From NCBI GenBank assembly GCA_963837365.1, contig CAWIMW010000002.1, forward strand, positions 682,001-746,000: a DNA stretch of 64,000 bases, read 5' to 3'. Source of the DNA: CAWBXL01 sp963837365. GTDB taxonomy: Bacteria > Acidobacteriota > Terriglobia > Terriglobales > Acidobacteriaceae. This document shows positions 1 through 7,728 of this stretch, piece by piece; within the stretch, counting starts at the first letter, position 1, and every line of letters starts with the position of its first letter. The translations under genes and the position numbers were made by a program. The notes beneath the pieces were generated by a model, which was given only the letters and a program-made list of their open reading frames with translations, ran no database searches and was not told the DNA's origin.

Positions 1-1
1 G

Positions 2-368
2 ACCATACTGGCGAAATCGACTACACAAAAAGACAAGCCCTATGGCTGCACCTACGGCGACTACCAGAAGTTTGGAGAGAAGCTTTTCCCACACTCCATT
101 CAATGCCTAAAAAATGGTCGGCTTGCTTTGCAGGCCAAGGTCCTGAACTGAGAACTCAAGCATCGGCTATGCATCCATGTTTGTGCCTCCCGCAGGTGCT
201 CGGGAACTGACATATTGTCCTCACGAAGGATTTCCAGCTATAGTTCTCCGCGCTGATGTACCATCTTTTCGCTGGCCTGCTCCAGTCGCAATTTCATTCA
301 TTGTAGGTCCCGATGCTAAGCCGCATGATCCAGTGGTGACGCATTCGGGAGGCGCTGAGGCAGATTAG
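2..368 (+). pseudogene. Relic of a TonB-like (energy transducer) protein, 5' end outside window
   Basis: The frame from base 2 reads YGDYQKFGEKLFPHSIQC and stops at TGA 149-151. One base out of phase, from about 150, the reading continues with MFVPPAGARELTYCP and later FIVGPDAKPHDPVVTHSGGAE, ending at TAG 366-368. Both halves resemble consecutive parts of acidobacterial secreted proteins with a TonB-like C-terminal domain, so this looks like one gene broken by a +1 shift near 147 and ending early. The family assignment is from memory of the motif order. The 5' part lies outside the window, so no signal peptide or start can be seen. Confidence 0.5.
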
Positions 369-750
369 TCTGCGTCTTCATCACCTCCATAGCGGTTCGC
401 AGGATGGAATTTTAAGAATGGCAATCTCAGACTAGTGAGAGGGGGCTATCAATGATTTCGTAGTGTGCATCGATTCGGTGGAGGACTTTCGCGTACGCCT
501 CATATACTGGAGGTATTAGATGGGAGCACAAAATTTCCCGCCCACTCCGGGGTATCTAGACTCGGCTGATTTACGGCGTCCGCTGCGAATCCAATGCCGA
601 AAGCGATCTCGCGCTCCGGCTGCATAACCGCATTGTGTGCGACTTAGTCAACTGTTGTAAACAGGCACTAGCACTCATTTGACCCTCAATGAGCAACATG
701 GCGTGCCGGGTAATGCCTAGTTTTTCGGCTTAAGCCTAGTCGAAGAGTCC
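369..750. other. Intergenic stretch without a recognisable gene
   Basis: About 380 bases between the TonB-like relic and the end of the S10 peptidase gene. The first 60 bases may be further decayed remains of the relic (a short reading RFAGWNFKNGNL). I see no long ORF, RNA gene, strong hairpin or promoter pair here. Confidence 0.5.
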
Positions 751-2376
751 TTAGTTCCACAACGCCCGCTCCATAAACCCACCCGTATCCGCCCTCATCT
801 TCTTCAACCCCTCCACCGGCAGATACACCATATGCCCCGCCTCAAACGTAGCAAACGAAAAATTCTTCCGAAACTGCGGCCCCAAATCCAGATGGTTCAT
901 GGTGTAATTCGCCGCAGTGTACGGAGTCGCCAGATCGTAATACCCCTCCAGCACCTGCAGCTTCAAATAAGGGTCCTTCACCAAAGCCTGCCGCAAAGCC
1001 GTCGCCGTATCCGGATACCCATTCGCCGCCGATCCCCAATCCCAGTTCTTTTCAAAATTCGAATCATCATCGGGAAACACGTTGTAAGGCATATCAGTCT
1101 TGTATCCCAACTCCGACCGCACATAGTTGTAGAACATCGCAGTATAAGGAGGCACAATCGCCGGCTCGGTCGGATCGTAGAACGAAGTATCCAGCAACCC
1201 ATCCGGATCAACTCCAGTAAACCGCCCATCCAGCCGCCCGACGCGCAGCTTCTGATCCAGCAACAAATAATGAGTGAACTTCGGCACATCAATCCGCAAG
1301 TTTGCCTGGTCAATCACATCTTTGCTCAAGCCGGTGAACCGTGACATGTCCGCAATCACCTTGGCTCGCTCCTCGGGAGTAAGCGCATCGCCCTTGGCCA
1401 GAGCCTGCGTGTATTCGCCCGTAGCCCACTGCTCGGATTCCTCCCGCGCTCTATTCATGTCCGCGGCCAAATCCGCAGGTAGCTTGTGGTGATAGCCGGC
1501 GATCATGGTGAACGTCGGAATCAGCAAAATGTAAGGCTCATCATTGCTCTTGCTGTTTTCCAGCGTCTGAAAGGTCAGCGCCATGGAGAGCAATGAAATC
1601 CCGTTGAAAGAAATTCCCCGGTCCGCCAGATACCCCGCGACCCCGGCAGCGCGCGTAGTCCCATAGCTCTCCCCAAACATAAATAGCGGGGAAGTCCACC
1701 GCTCATACCGAGTCAAATACAACCGGATGAACTCGCCAAACGCTTTGATATCGCCATCCACGCCCAGAAATTTCTTGGAAGTCTCAGGATTCATCGCCCG
1801 GCTGAATCCGGTACTCATCGCATCAATAAAAACCAAATCACTCTTGTCCAGCAAAGTGTAAGGATTGTCCTCCATGCGATACGGCGCCGGAGGCATCGTC
1901 CCATCCGGCTTCATCATCACGCGCTTAGGCCCCAGCGCGCCCATGTGCAGCCAGATCGTGGCCGACCCCGGCCCGCCATTAAACGCAAACGTCAGCGGAC
2001 GCTTCGCCGCATCCGCCCCATCCAGCGTATAAGCCACAAAAAACATCTCGGCTTCAATCTTGCCGTCGGCGCGTTTCAGAGGAAGCCGTCCGGCGGTTGC
2101 CGTGTACTTCAACACCGAACCATTCACCGTGATCTGATGGTGCGTCACCACCGGAGGCACTTCGCTCACGTCGAAGCGCACTTCTTTATCGTCACCATCC
2201 TTCGCTGGCTCAGCCTTCTGCTCCGGGGCAGCAGCCTCAGGGGCTTTCTGCGCCTGCTCCTCTGCCTTGGTCTTTTGCTCCTTGTTAGGCTTCTTGGATG
2301 AATCCGAGTTCTGCTGGGCAACGGCGGGTAGCAAACAGAAAATCAGCCCGAATGGGACGGCCAGAAAACGCTTCAT
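751..2376 (-). CDS. Secreted serine carboxypeptidase (peptidase family S10)
   Basis: A 541-residue protein with a signal peptide (about residues 1-20, ending VAQ), a Lys/Glu/Ala-rich linker to about residue 65, then an S10 alpha/beta-hydrolase fold. The oxyanion-hole motif FNGGPGSA is at about 132-139 and the nucleophile motif GESYG at 235-239 (Ser237). The other triad members are probably Asp481 (YYDLATPY) and His515 (AGHMVY). S10 enzymes remove C-terminal residues from peptides, so a periplasmic or extracellular role in peptide use is expected. The gene is monocistronic and divergent from the SYLF gene, with about 65 bases of shared upstream region. Length and motifs are complete. Confidence 0.9.
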   Translation of the reverse strand: MKRFLAVPFGLIFCLLPAVAQQNSDSSKKPNKEQKTKAEEQAQKAPEAAAPEQKAEPAKDGDDKEVRFDVSEVPPVVTHHQITVNGSVLKYTATAGRLPLKRADGKIEAEMFFVAYTLDGADAAKRPLTFAFNGGPGSATIWLHMGALGPKRVMMKPDGTMPPAPYRMEDNPYTLLDKSDLVFIDAMSTGFSRAMNPETSKKFLGVDGDIKAFGEFIRLYLTRYERWTSPLFMFGESYGTTRAAGVAGYLADRGISFNGISLLSMALTFQTLENSKSNDEPYILLIPTFTMIAGYHHKLPADLAADMNRAREESEQWATGEYTQALAKGDALTPEERAKVIADMSRFTGLSKDVIDQANLRIDVPKFTHYLLLDQKLRVGRLDGRFTGVDPDGLLDTSFYDPTEPAIVPPYTAMFYNYVRSELGYKTDMPYNVFPDDDSNFEKNWDWGSAANGYPDTATALRQALVKDPYLKLQVLEGYYDLATPYTAANYTMNHLDLGPQFRKNFSFATFEAGHMVYLPVEGLKKMRADTGGFMERALWN

Positions 2377-2440
2377 GGTTCCTCGTTGTGGTTAAATGGC
2401 TAAAATAGACCTGAACAACATAACATTAGACGGAGGACCC

Positions 2441-3148
2441 ATGAAAAAGCTCTCAGTGGTTTGTCTAATTTTTGCGCTCATGATGCCGGCCTTTGCCGAT
2501 AGCGACAAGGAAGAAGATCGCGTCAAAGAATCAGGCCAGGTCCTGAAAGAAATCCTCAACATTCCCGACGATATCCCGCAAGACCTGCTCGACAAAGCCG
2601 AGTGTATCGTGGTCCTGCCCTCAGTGAAAAAGGGCGCATTCGGCGTAGGCGGCAGCTATGGACGCGGCGTCATGATCTGCCGCAGCGGCCTGCACTACAC
2701 CGGCCCCTGGGGACCGCCAGCCTTGTATGCACTGGAAGGCTTGAGCATAGGATTCCAGCTGGGCGGCCAAGCCACTGACTTTGTCCTGCTGGTGATGAAC
2801 CCTGGAGGCGCAAAGTCCCTGCTAAGCAGCAAAGTAAAACTAGGAGCCGATGCCTCCGCCGCAGCCGGCCCCAAAGGCCGCACTGCTGAAGGCGCAACCG
2901 ACGTGGTGATGTCGGCTGAAATTCTTTCCTACTCCCGCAACAAAGGCCTGTTTGCCGGCGTATCACTGGAAGGCTCAACCCTGCGCTCCGACGGCAGCGC
3001 CAACGAAAAACTTTACGGCTCAAAAGTAAGCGCCAAAGACATCATCCGCGGCGGCAAAGTAAAAATTCCCGCCAGTGCGGCAGAATTAGTCGCGTTGCTA
3101 AACCAGAAAACACCCAAGAACCGCTCCGATCCAAAATCACTTCAGTAA
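2441..3148 (+). CDS. SYLF-domain (Ysc84-like) lipid-binding secreted protein
   Basis: The start at 2441 is preferred over the in-frame ATG at 2396 because GGAGGA lies 4 bases upstream and the protein then opens with a clear signal peptide (MKKLSVVCLIFALMMPAFA). The mature part carries a SYLF domain: IPQDLLDKAECIVVLPSVKK, a Gly-rich FGVGGSYGRGV segment, and later EILSYSRNKGLFAGVSLEGS. SYLF/Ysc84 domains bind phosphoinositides in eukaryotes; in bacteria they occur as small exported proteins of unclear function. The gene is divergent from the S10 peptidase and followed by a short palindrome and tag. About 235 residues, normal for the family. Confidence 0.85.
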   Translation: MKKLSVVCLIFALMMPAFADSDKEEDRVKESGQVLKEILNIPDDIPQDLLDKAECIVVLPSVKKGAFGVGGSYGRGVMICRSGLHYTGPWGPPALYALEGLSIGFQLGGQATDFVLLVMNPGGAKSLLSSKVKLGADASAAAGPKGRTAEGATDVVMSAEILSYSRNKGLFAGVSLEGSTLRSDGSANEKLYGSKVSAKDIIRGGKVKIPASAAELVALLNQKTPKNRSDPKSLQ

Positions 3149-3174
3149 AACTAGAAGACCAAACTAGACTGTAT

Positions 3175-3198
3175 GGAGACGGGGCTTGCCCCGTCTCC
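3175..3198. repeat. Perfect 11-bp-stem palindrome between SYLF gene and tag
   Basis: GGAGACGGGGC and GCCCCGTCTCC are separated by two bases and followed by an A-run that runs into the tag start codon. No T-run follows on the plus strand, so it is not a classic terminator. Palindromes of this type recur between genes in this window and in acidobacterial genomes. Confidence 0.6.
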
Positions 3199-3205
3199 AA
3201 AAAAA

Positions 3206-3791
3206 ATGACTAGAGCCCAATCAAGCCCCGTCCGCTGTTACTGGGCCGGCAATGAACTAGCCATCGCCTACCACGACAAAGAGTGGGGAACTCCAGTCCA
3301 TAACGACCGCACCCTGTTCGAATTCCTGGTCCTCGAAGGCGCACAAGCCGGACTCAGTTGGGACACCATCCTGCAAAAACGCGACAACTACCGCCAAGGC
3401 TTTCAACAATTTCGATCCCGAAGAAAGTAGCGGAAGTACGACAGCCAGAAAGCAGAAAGCCCTGCTGAAAAACCCCGGCATCATCCGCAACCAACTAAAA
3501 GTCAAGTCCGCCACCCAGAACGCAAAAGCCTTTCTCGCCGTCCAAAAAGAATTCGGCTCCTTCGATAAATACATCTGGCAGTTCGTAGGCGGGAAGCCCA
3601 AAGTGAATCGCTGGCGAGCCGGGCAAAGAGTCCCTGCCAGCACTCCCGAATCGGACGCCATGAGCAAGGACCTGAAAAAGCGCGGCTTCAACTTCGTGGG
3701 GTCAACGATCTGCTACGCCTTCATGCAAGCGGTCGGAATGGTGAATGATCACGCGATTGAGTGCTTCCGCTACGCCAAGCTCCGCAAATAA
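3206..3791 (+). pseudogene. tag: DNA-3-methyladenine glycosylase I, frameshifted
   Basis: The N-terminal half (RCYWAGNELAIAYHDKEWG, then FEFLVLEGAQAGLSW) reads in one frame to about 3398. The rest (ALLKNPGIIRNQLKVKSA, KEFGSFDKYIWQFV, GMVNDHAIECFRY) continues one base out of phase to TAA 3789-3791. Removing one G near 3398 (CAAGGCT) restores a full Tag. The four zinc-snap ligands (Cys and His near the N-terminus, His and Cys near the C-terminus) and the Glu of LEGAQ are all present. Tag excises 3-methyladenine from alkylated DNA. Because nothing else is damaged, a sequencing error is as likely as a real mutation. The start at 3206 is uncertain; an upstream ATG at 3173 overlaps the palindrome. 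Confidence 0.8.
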
Positions 3792-3797
3792 AAAAAG

Positions 3798-3855
3798 GCC
3801 GGGTCCGAAAACCTGCCACCGGGGGACGAGGGCAGAGAGCCGAAAAGGACCCGGC
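3798..3855 (-). ncRNA. Structured element: 9-bp stem, inner stem, C-rich loop and U-run (terminator or sRNA 3' end)
   Basis: Read on the minus strand, GCCGGGTCC and GGACCCGGC enclose about 40 bases and are followed directly by a T7 run. Inside the loop CTGCC pairs with GGCAG, flanked by symmetrical TTTTC segments, and the loop carries CCTCGTCCCCC. No minus-strand gene ends here: the peroxiredoxin gene upstream already has its own terminator at 4010-4029. It may therefore be the 3' end of a small RNA starting somewhere in 3860-4000, or a second, back-up terminator. It matches no riboswitch I know. Confidence 0.4.
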
Positions 3856-4001
3856 AAGTAATGGTTTTGTACCTGATCCGATCCCCAGAAAATCATCAGG
3901 TCCTATCTTTTCCTGATTTTGGAACAAACCCCAATGCGCATAAAATTGCACTTTTATTTGACAAAGAGACGGCACAAGTATCTCCAAGTCATGGCAAAAC
4001 C

Positions 4002-4029
4002 AAAAAAAAGGCAGGCTCAAGAGCCTGCC
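4002..4029 (-). terminator. Intrinsic terminator of the peroxiredoxin gene
   Basis: On the minus strand GGCAGGCTC and GAGCCTGCC form a 9-bp stem with a 2-base loop, followed by eight T. It lies 75 bases after the stop codon of the peroxiredoxin gene. Confidence 0.85.
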
Positions 4030-4104
4030 CCTGTTCTTAATGGCGAACTTTGCGGCTTTCCTCCGCGACCTTTGCGGTTAGAAGCGTACTCAGAAAGCGC
4101 CCAG

Positions 4105-4653
4105 TTACATCCCGCTCTTGCTCAACCCATCCAGCGCAGCAATCACTTCCTCGCTGTGCTTGTTGGGGTCCACGCCGGTGTATTCCTTCACAATCTTTCC
4201 TGAGGGATCAATAATGAAGGTATTGCGGGCCGCCAGCTCCGTGACACCATAGTTCTTCAGAGAACCGTATTCGCCCGTAACTTTGTGATCGGAATCCGCC
4301 AGCAACTTGAAGGTCAGCCCTTCCTTGGTACAAAACTGCTTGTGCGAATCCGGAGTGTCCACGCTCACGCCCAGCACCACTGCATTCCGCTTGGTGTACT
4401 GCTCCTGGTCGCGCTGGAAGTTATGCGCCTCGATGGTGCATCCGGGCGTCATGTCCTTGGGATAGAAATACAGCACCACCCACTTCCCACGGAAATCCTT
4501 CAAGCTGACTGGATTGCCTTCCTGAGTAGGCAAAGTAAACTCGGGAGCTTCTGTCCCCACCGCCGGCGGGTCCGCCGCAAACGCATTGCGCACCGCCACC
4601 CCACCAATTCCAATCACAAAAACTGCCAGCACCACCCACATCCACAGACGCAT
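4105..4653 (-). CDS. Membrane-anchored or exported peroxiredoxin (Bcp/PrxQ-like)
   Basis: The start at 4653 is chosen because AGGAGGGATT precedes it; a longer in-frame reading to 4716 lacks such a site. The protein begins with a hydrophobic segment (WMWVVLAVFVIGIGGVAV) that is a signal anchor or signal peptide, then an AhpC/TSA thioredoxin fold: APEFTLPTQEG, YFYPKDMTPGCT with the peroxidatic Cys, and NTFIIDPSGKIV. The resolving Cys usual in PrxQ, five residues later (CxxxxC), is His here (CTIEAH); another Cys occurs in KQFCTKEG. It reduces hydroperoxides, probably at the envelope. Single gene with a strong terminator. Confidence 0.88.
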   Translation of the reverse strand: MRLWMWVVLAVFVIGIGGVAVRNAFAADPPAVGTEAPEFTLPTQEGNPVSLKDFRGKWVVLYFYPKDMTPGCTIEAHNFQRDQEQYTKRNAVVLGVSVDTPDSHKQFCTKEGLTFKLLADSDHKVTGEYGSLKNYGVTELAARNTFIIDPSGKIVKEYTGVDPNKHSEEVIAALDGLSKSGM

Positions 4654-4740
4654 AATCCCTCCTGATGAATCGAGGCTACCAATTGGGCTATGCGGTTGTC
4701 CAGTTGGAGGAGTCACAGAATCGTTAATCTGACAAAAATT

Positions 4741-5223
4741 TTACTTCTCCATCGCTGCTTTAATTCGCTGGTAAGTCACATCCAAAGTCTCCGGCAAAAT
4801 CCGGGTCTCCCCCACCACCGAGATAAAATTCGCATCCGCCACCCAGCGCGGCAGCACGTGCATGTGGATATGCCCTGCAATCCCCGCGCCCGCAGCCTTG
4901 CCGATGTTCATCCCCAAATTGATCCCGTCTGGCTTGTACAGCCCGCGCAGGACGCCCTCCATTTTTTTCGAAAGCTCGATCATCTCGCTGGCCGCGGGTG
5001 ATGGCAGTTTCTGTAATTCATCCAGGTGCGCATAAGGCACCACCATCACGTGCCCATTGGTGTATGGGTACGCATTCAAAATGACATAGCAGTGCTCGCC
5101 GCGATGAACCATATGTGCCTTGGCATCGTCCCCAAGCTTTGGCAGATCACAAAAAATACACCCGGATGTCTTATGCGCAGTGCTGACGAAGGCGTACCGC
5201 CAGGGAGTCCACAAGTAGTCCAT
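4741..5223 (-). CDS. HIT-family hydrolase/phosphorylase (histidine triad)
   Basis: About 160 residues starting MDYLWTPWRY, the usual N-terminus of this bacterial HIT subgroup; an 8-residue longer start at 5247 is possible. SGCIFC near the N-terminus suggests a zinc-binding pair, NAYPYTNGHVMVVP is the conserved strand region, and GHIHMHVLPRW is the histidine-triad active site. HIT proteins of this type hydrolyse or phosphorolyse dinucleoside polyphosphates or other nucleotide adducts; the substrate cannot be read from the sequence. Not obviously in an operon: its neighbour, the peroxiredoxin, lies 87 bases downstream on the same strand. Confidence 0.88.
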   Translation of the reverse strand: MDYLWTPWRYAFVSTAHKTSGCIFCDLPKLGDDAKAHMVHRGEHCYVILNAYPYTNGHVMVVPYAHLDELQKLPSPAASEMIELSKKMEGVLRGLYKPDGINLGMNIGKAAGAGIAGHIHMHVLPRWVADANFISVVGETRILPETLDVTYQRIKAAMEK

Positions 5224-5273
5224 GGTTTCGCAGAGTAGCAGATGCAAGCCGCTTGCGAAACCACTCCAATTTT

Positions 5274-5319
5274 GTCATTCCGACGATTCGCGCAGCGAAG
5301 AGGAGGAATCTGCTTTCCC
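5274..5319. repeat. Dispersed GTCATTCCGA...GAGGAGGAATCTGCTT repeat
   Basis: One copy of an intergenic repeat beginning GTCATTCCGAC and ending GAGGAGGAATCTGCTTTCCC. Other copies are at 14999-15044 and 19798-19839, with a diverged GTCATC form at 14810-14869 and 19915-19970. Such repeats are widespread in acidobacterial genomes; their function is unknown. Confidence 0.7.
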
Positions 5320-5379
5320 TTCCCCCAAAGTGAGGCTTTCCATCCACCCGTTCCTCTGATAAAAATGCCAAGGCACACT

Positions 5380-6584
5380 ATGAAATCCAAAATACTTCTT
5401 TTGATCGCCGTGACAGTACTTGCCGCGACTGCGTCCGCCGAGGACAACAAATCCCCTTCCGCCAACCTGGCCCTGACTCCGCCCATGGGCTGGAACACCT
5501 GGAACAAATTCTCCTGCAACGTAAGCGAAGAATTAATCCGCGGCGCCGCCGACGCCATGGTCAAGTCCGGCATGAAAGACGCGGGCTATCAATACATCGT
5601 CATAGACGACTGCTGGCAGGTGGACCGCGACAAAGACGGCAATATCCAACCCGACCAGCAGCGTTTCCCCAACGGCATGAAGGCAGTAGGAGACTACATC
5701 CACTCCCAAGGCCTGAAGTTCGGCATCTACTCCGACGCCGGCTACAAAACCTGCGCCGGCCGCCCCGCGTAGCCTCGGTCACGAATATCAAGATGCAATG
5801 CGGCTACGCCTCCTGGGGCGTGGACTACTTAAAAGAAGACTGGTGCAACACCACAACGCAAGACGCCAAAGCCGCCTACACCTTGATGCGCAAAGCTCTG
5901 GACACCACTGGCCGATCCGATCGTCCTGAGCATCTGCGAATGGGGAGGCCGCCAGCCCTGGCTCTGGGGCAAAGAAGTCGGCGGTAATCTCTGGCGCACC
6001 ACCGGCGACATTCAAGACCGCTGGGAAGGCAAGAAAGAATGGCACCCCGGCGCCTGCTGCAACTACGGCGTGCTGGCGATTGTGGATCGCACAGGATGGC
6101 ATCGAATCCTACGCCGGCCCCGGCCACTGGAACGATCCCGACATGCTGGAAGTAGGCAACGGCGGCCTGACCGATGAAGAAAACAAATCCCACTTCAGCC
6201 TGTGGGCCATGCTGGCCGCCCCGCTGATGGCCGGCAACGACTTGCGCAATATGCGTCCCGGAAATCCACGACATCCTGACCAACAAAGAAGTGATCGCAA
6301 TCGATCAGGACGCGCTGGGAATCGAAGGCAAACCGGTACGCAAAGACGGCGATACAGAAGTATTCTCCAGGCCAATCGTAGGCGGAAACCGTGCAGTGCT
6401 TTTACTGAATCGAGGAGCCTCAGAAAAAGAAATCAGCGTGAATTGGGAAGACCTGGGCTATCCCAGTCATTTCACCGCCGCCGTCCGCGATCTGTGGCAG
6501 CACAAAGATTTGGGGAAATTTACCGGGAAGTTCTCTGCGACAGTGCCATCGCATGGAGTAGTCATGCTGACAATAAAACCTTAA
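5380..6584 (+). pseudogene. Alpha-galactosidase (glycoside hydrolase family 27), five +1 frameshifts
   Basis: The signal peptide (MKSKILLLIAVTVLAATASA) and the GH27 start LTPPMGWNTWNKFSCNV are intact. The frame then shifts by one inserted base at about 5770, 5801, 5912, 6091 and 6260. Joined, the pieces give YLKEDWCNT (nucleophile Asp), ICEWGGRQPW, YAGPGHWNDPDMLEVG (acid/base Asp) and a C-terminal beta domain ending at TAA 6582-6584. GH27 enzymes release terminal alpha-galactose. All catalytic residues survive and every shift is an insertion, so sequence error or very recent decay is likely. It is followed by a strong bidirectional hairpin. No linked transporter. Confidence 0.85.
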
Positions 6585-6655
6585 ACCACAGAGGCACAGA
6601 GTCACACAGAGAGCCTCTGTGGAATTCCTCTGTGTAACTCTGTGCCTCTGTGGTT
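6584..6655. terminator. Bidirectional hairpin between convergent genes (CACAGAGG repeat)
   Basis: AACCACAGAGGCACAGAGT and ACTCTGTGCCTCTGTGGTT form a perfect 19-bp stem, with a second inner CACACAGAG/CTCTGTGTG-like pairing. It fills the gap between the convergent GH27 gene and the small minus-strand gene and overlaps both stops by a base or two. The same sequence family occurs at 11117-11166 (one arm) and 29323-29372 (both arms). Confidence 0.7.
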
Positions 6656-6908
6656 AGCTTTTGCCTTTCAACTCCTCCATCACACTCTGGATCAACTCCT
6701 TCGCATCCCCCAGACTCTTCATGATGATCTGAATATCCATCACCGGCTTCCCCGGCCAGCGCTGGCTCTGGCAATAAACCCCATGCTGCCCCACCAGAGC
6801 CATGGCATCGGTAATCGCGTCCATGGTCACCGCCAGCCGCCCGCGCGGCACACCCAACATGGTCTCGTAATGTTCCAGTTCTTCCCGCTTTTCATCGAAT
6901 ACAGGCAT
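6654..6908 (-). CDS. Hypothetical 84-residue protein
   Basis: Small soluble, mainly helical protein (begins MPVFDEKREELEHYETMLGV, ends SVMEELKGKS) with no signal peptide. A central PRGRLAVTMDAITDAMALV segment and a KSLGDAKELIQSVMEEL amphipathic tail are visible. I do not recognise the family. It is single, convergent with the GH27 gene and divergent from the DUF2911 gene with about 95 bases between starts. Confidence 0.6.
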   Translation of the reverse strand: MPVFDEKREELEHYETMLGVPRGRLAVTMDAITDAMALVGQHGVYCQSQRWPGKPVMDIQIIMKSLGDAKELIQSVMEELKGKS

Positions 6909-7003
6909 AGAAGGATTGTAGCTTCTGCCCCAAATGTCGCATAATGACCAGGTTTGCTATCCCGCCATCCATGAACAACGTCAAACGCTTCCAAGGAGAA
7001 ATC

Positions 7004-7540
7004 ATGCAAAAAAGAATCGCAGTTCTGACCCTACTAATTTTCGCTTGCGCGCTGTTTGCCTCCGCCCAGCAGGACAAGAGCAAACGCCCCAGCCCCCCGG
7101 CATCCACAGAGTGCAAATTCGCCGACGGCAAAACCATCAAGACCGACTATTCCAGTCCGCGCATGAAGGGCCGCAAAATTTACGGTGGCCTGGTTCCCTT
7201 TGGCGAGGTTTGGCGTACCGGCGCCAACGAAGCCACCACATTCGTAACTGATACAGCCGTAACCATCGGCGGCAAAGAAGTCCCCGCCGGCAGCTACACC
7301 ATCTTCACCGTGCCCAACCAAGACAAGTGGACACTCATCGTCAACAAGAAGACCGCTGAGTGGGGTATTCCTTACAAATATGAGAGCGATGAACTGCTCC
7401 GCACAGATATGAAGGTAGAAAAACTGGATTCACCGATGGAAGACTTCACCATTGCGTATCATTCCCATGGCGACGCCTGCATGATGCATTTGCAATGGGA
7501 AACAACCAACGCATGGGTGGAGATCACAGAAAAGAAGTAA
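7004..7540 (+). CDS. DUF2911 domain secreted protein
   Basis: The start at 7004 is chosen for the AAGGAGA site just upstream and the signal peptide that follows (MQKRIAVLTLLIFACALFASA). The mature protein has the DUF2911 pattern: KTDYSSPRMKGRKIYGGLVP, GEVWRTGANEATTF, VPAGSYTIFTVPNQDKWTLI and NKKTAEWGIPY. DUF2911 proteins are exported beta-rich proteins common in Bacteroidota and Acidobacteriota; no function is established. 178 residues, complete. It is single and is followed by a 168-bp inverted-repeat-bounded element. Confidence 0.88.
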   Translation: MQKRIAVLTLLIFACALFASAQQDKSKRPSPPASTECKFADGKTIKTDYSSPRMKGRKIYGGLVPFGEVWRTGANEATTFVTDTAVTIGGKEVPAGSYTIFTVPNQDKWTLIVNKKTAEWGIPYKYESDELLRTDMKVEKLDSPMEDFTIAYHSHGDACMMHLQWETTNAWVEITEKK

Positions 7541-7558
7541 TCGAAGCGAGCAGTGGGC

Positions 7559-7726
7559 GGTTCGTATCAGGGTGCGCCTTTAAGGCGCACCGTCAATGTT
7601 CTGAAATTTGAGTCACCGCAGCGTCACGGTTTCGATCTGAACTGCCCGGCAGTCGCGCCGGGTCGGCGCCGACTCGAGAATTCCAGATCTTCACGATAGG
7701 CCTGAAGGCATATCCTGATACGAATC
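7559..7726. repeat. MITE-like element with GGTTCGTATCAGG inverted ends
   Basis: A 168-bp intergenic segment bounded by GGTTCGTATCAGG (7559-7571) and CCTGATACGAATC (7714-7726), 12 of 13 bases inverted. It contains the hairpin GTGCGCCTTTAAGGCGCAC (7572-7590). A second element with the same ends lies at 60493-60620 and a compact related one near 41600-41640. Confidence 0.6.
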
Positions 7727-7728
7727 GC

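Noticed and set aside
177..368. Independent 63-residue gene
   Set aside because: Better explained as the out-of-frame continuation of the TonB-like relic starting at base 2.
3798..3855. Known riboswitch or SRP RNA
   Set aside because: Does not carry the conserved core of any RNA family I can recall; kept only as a structured element.
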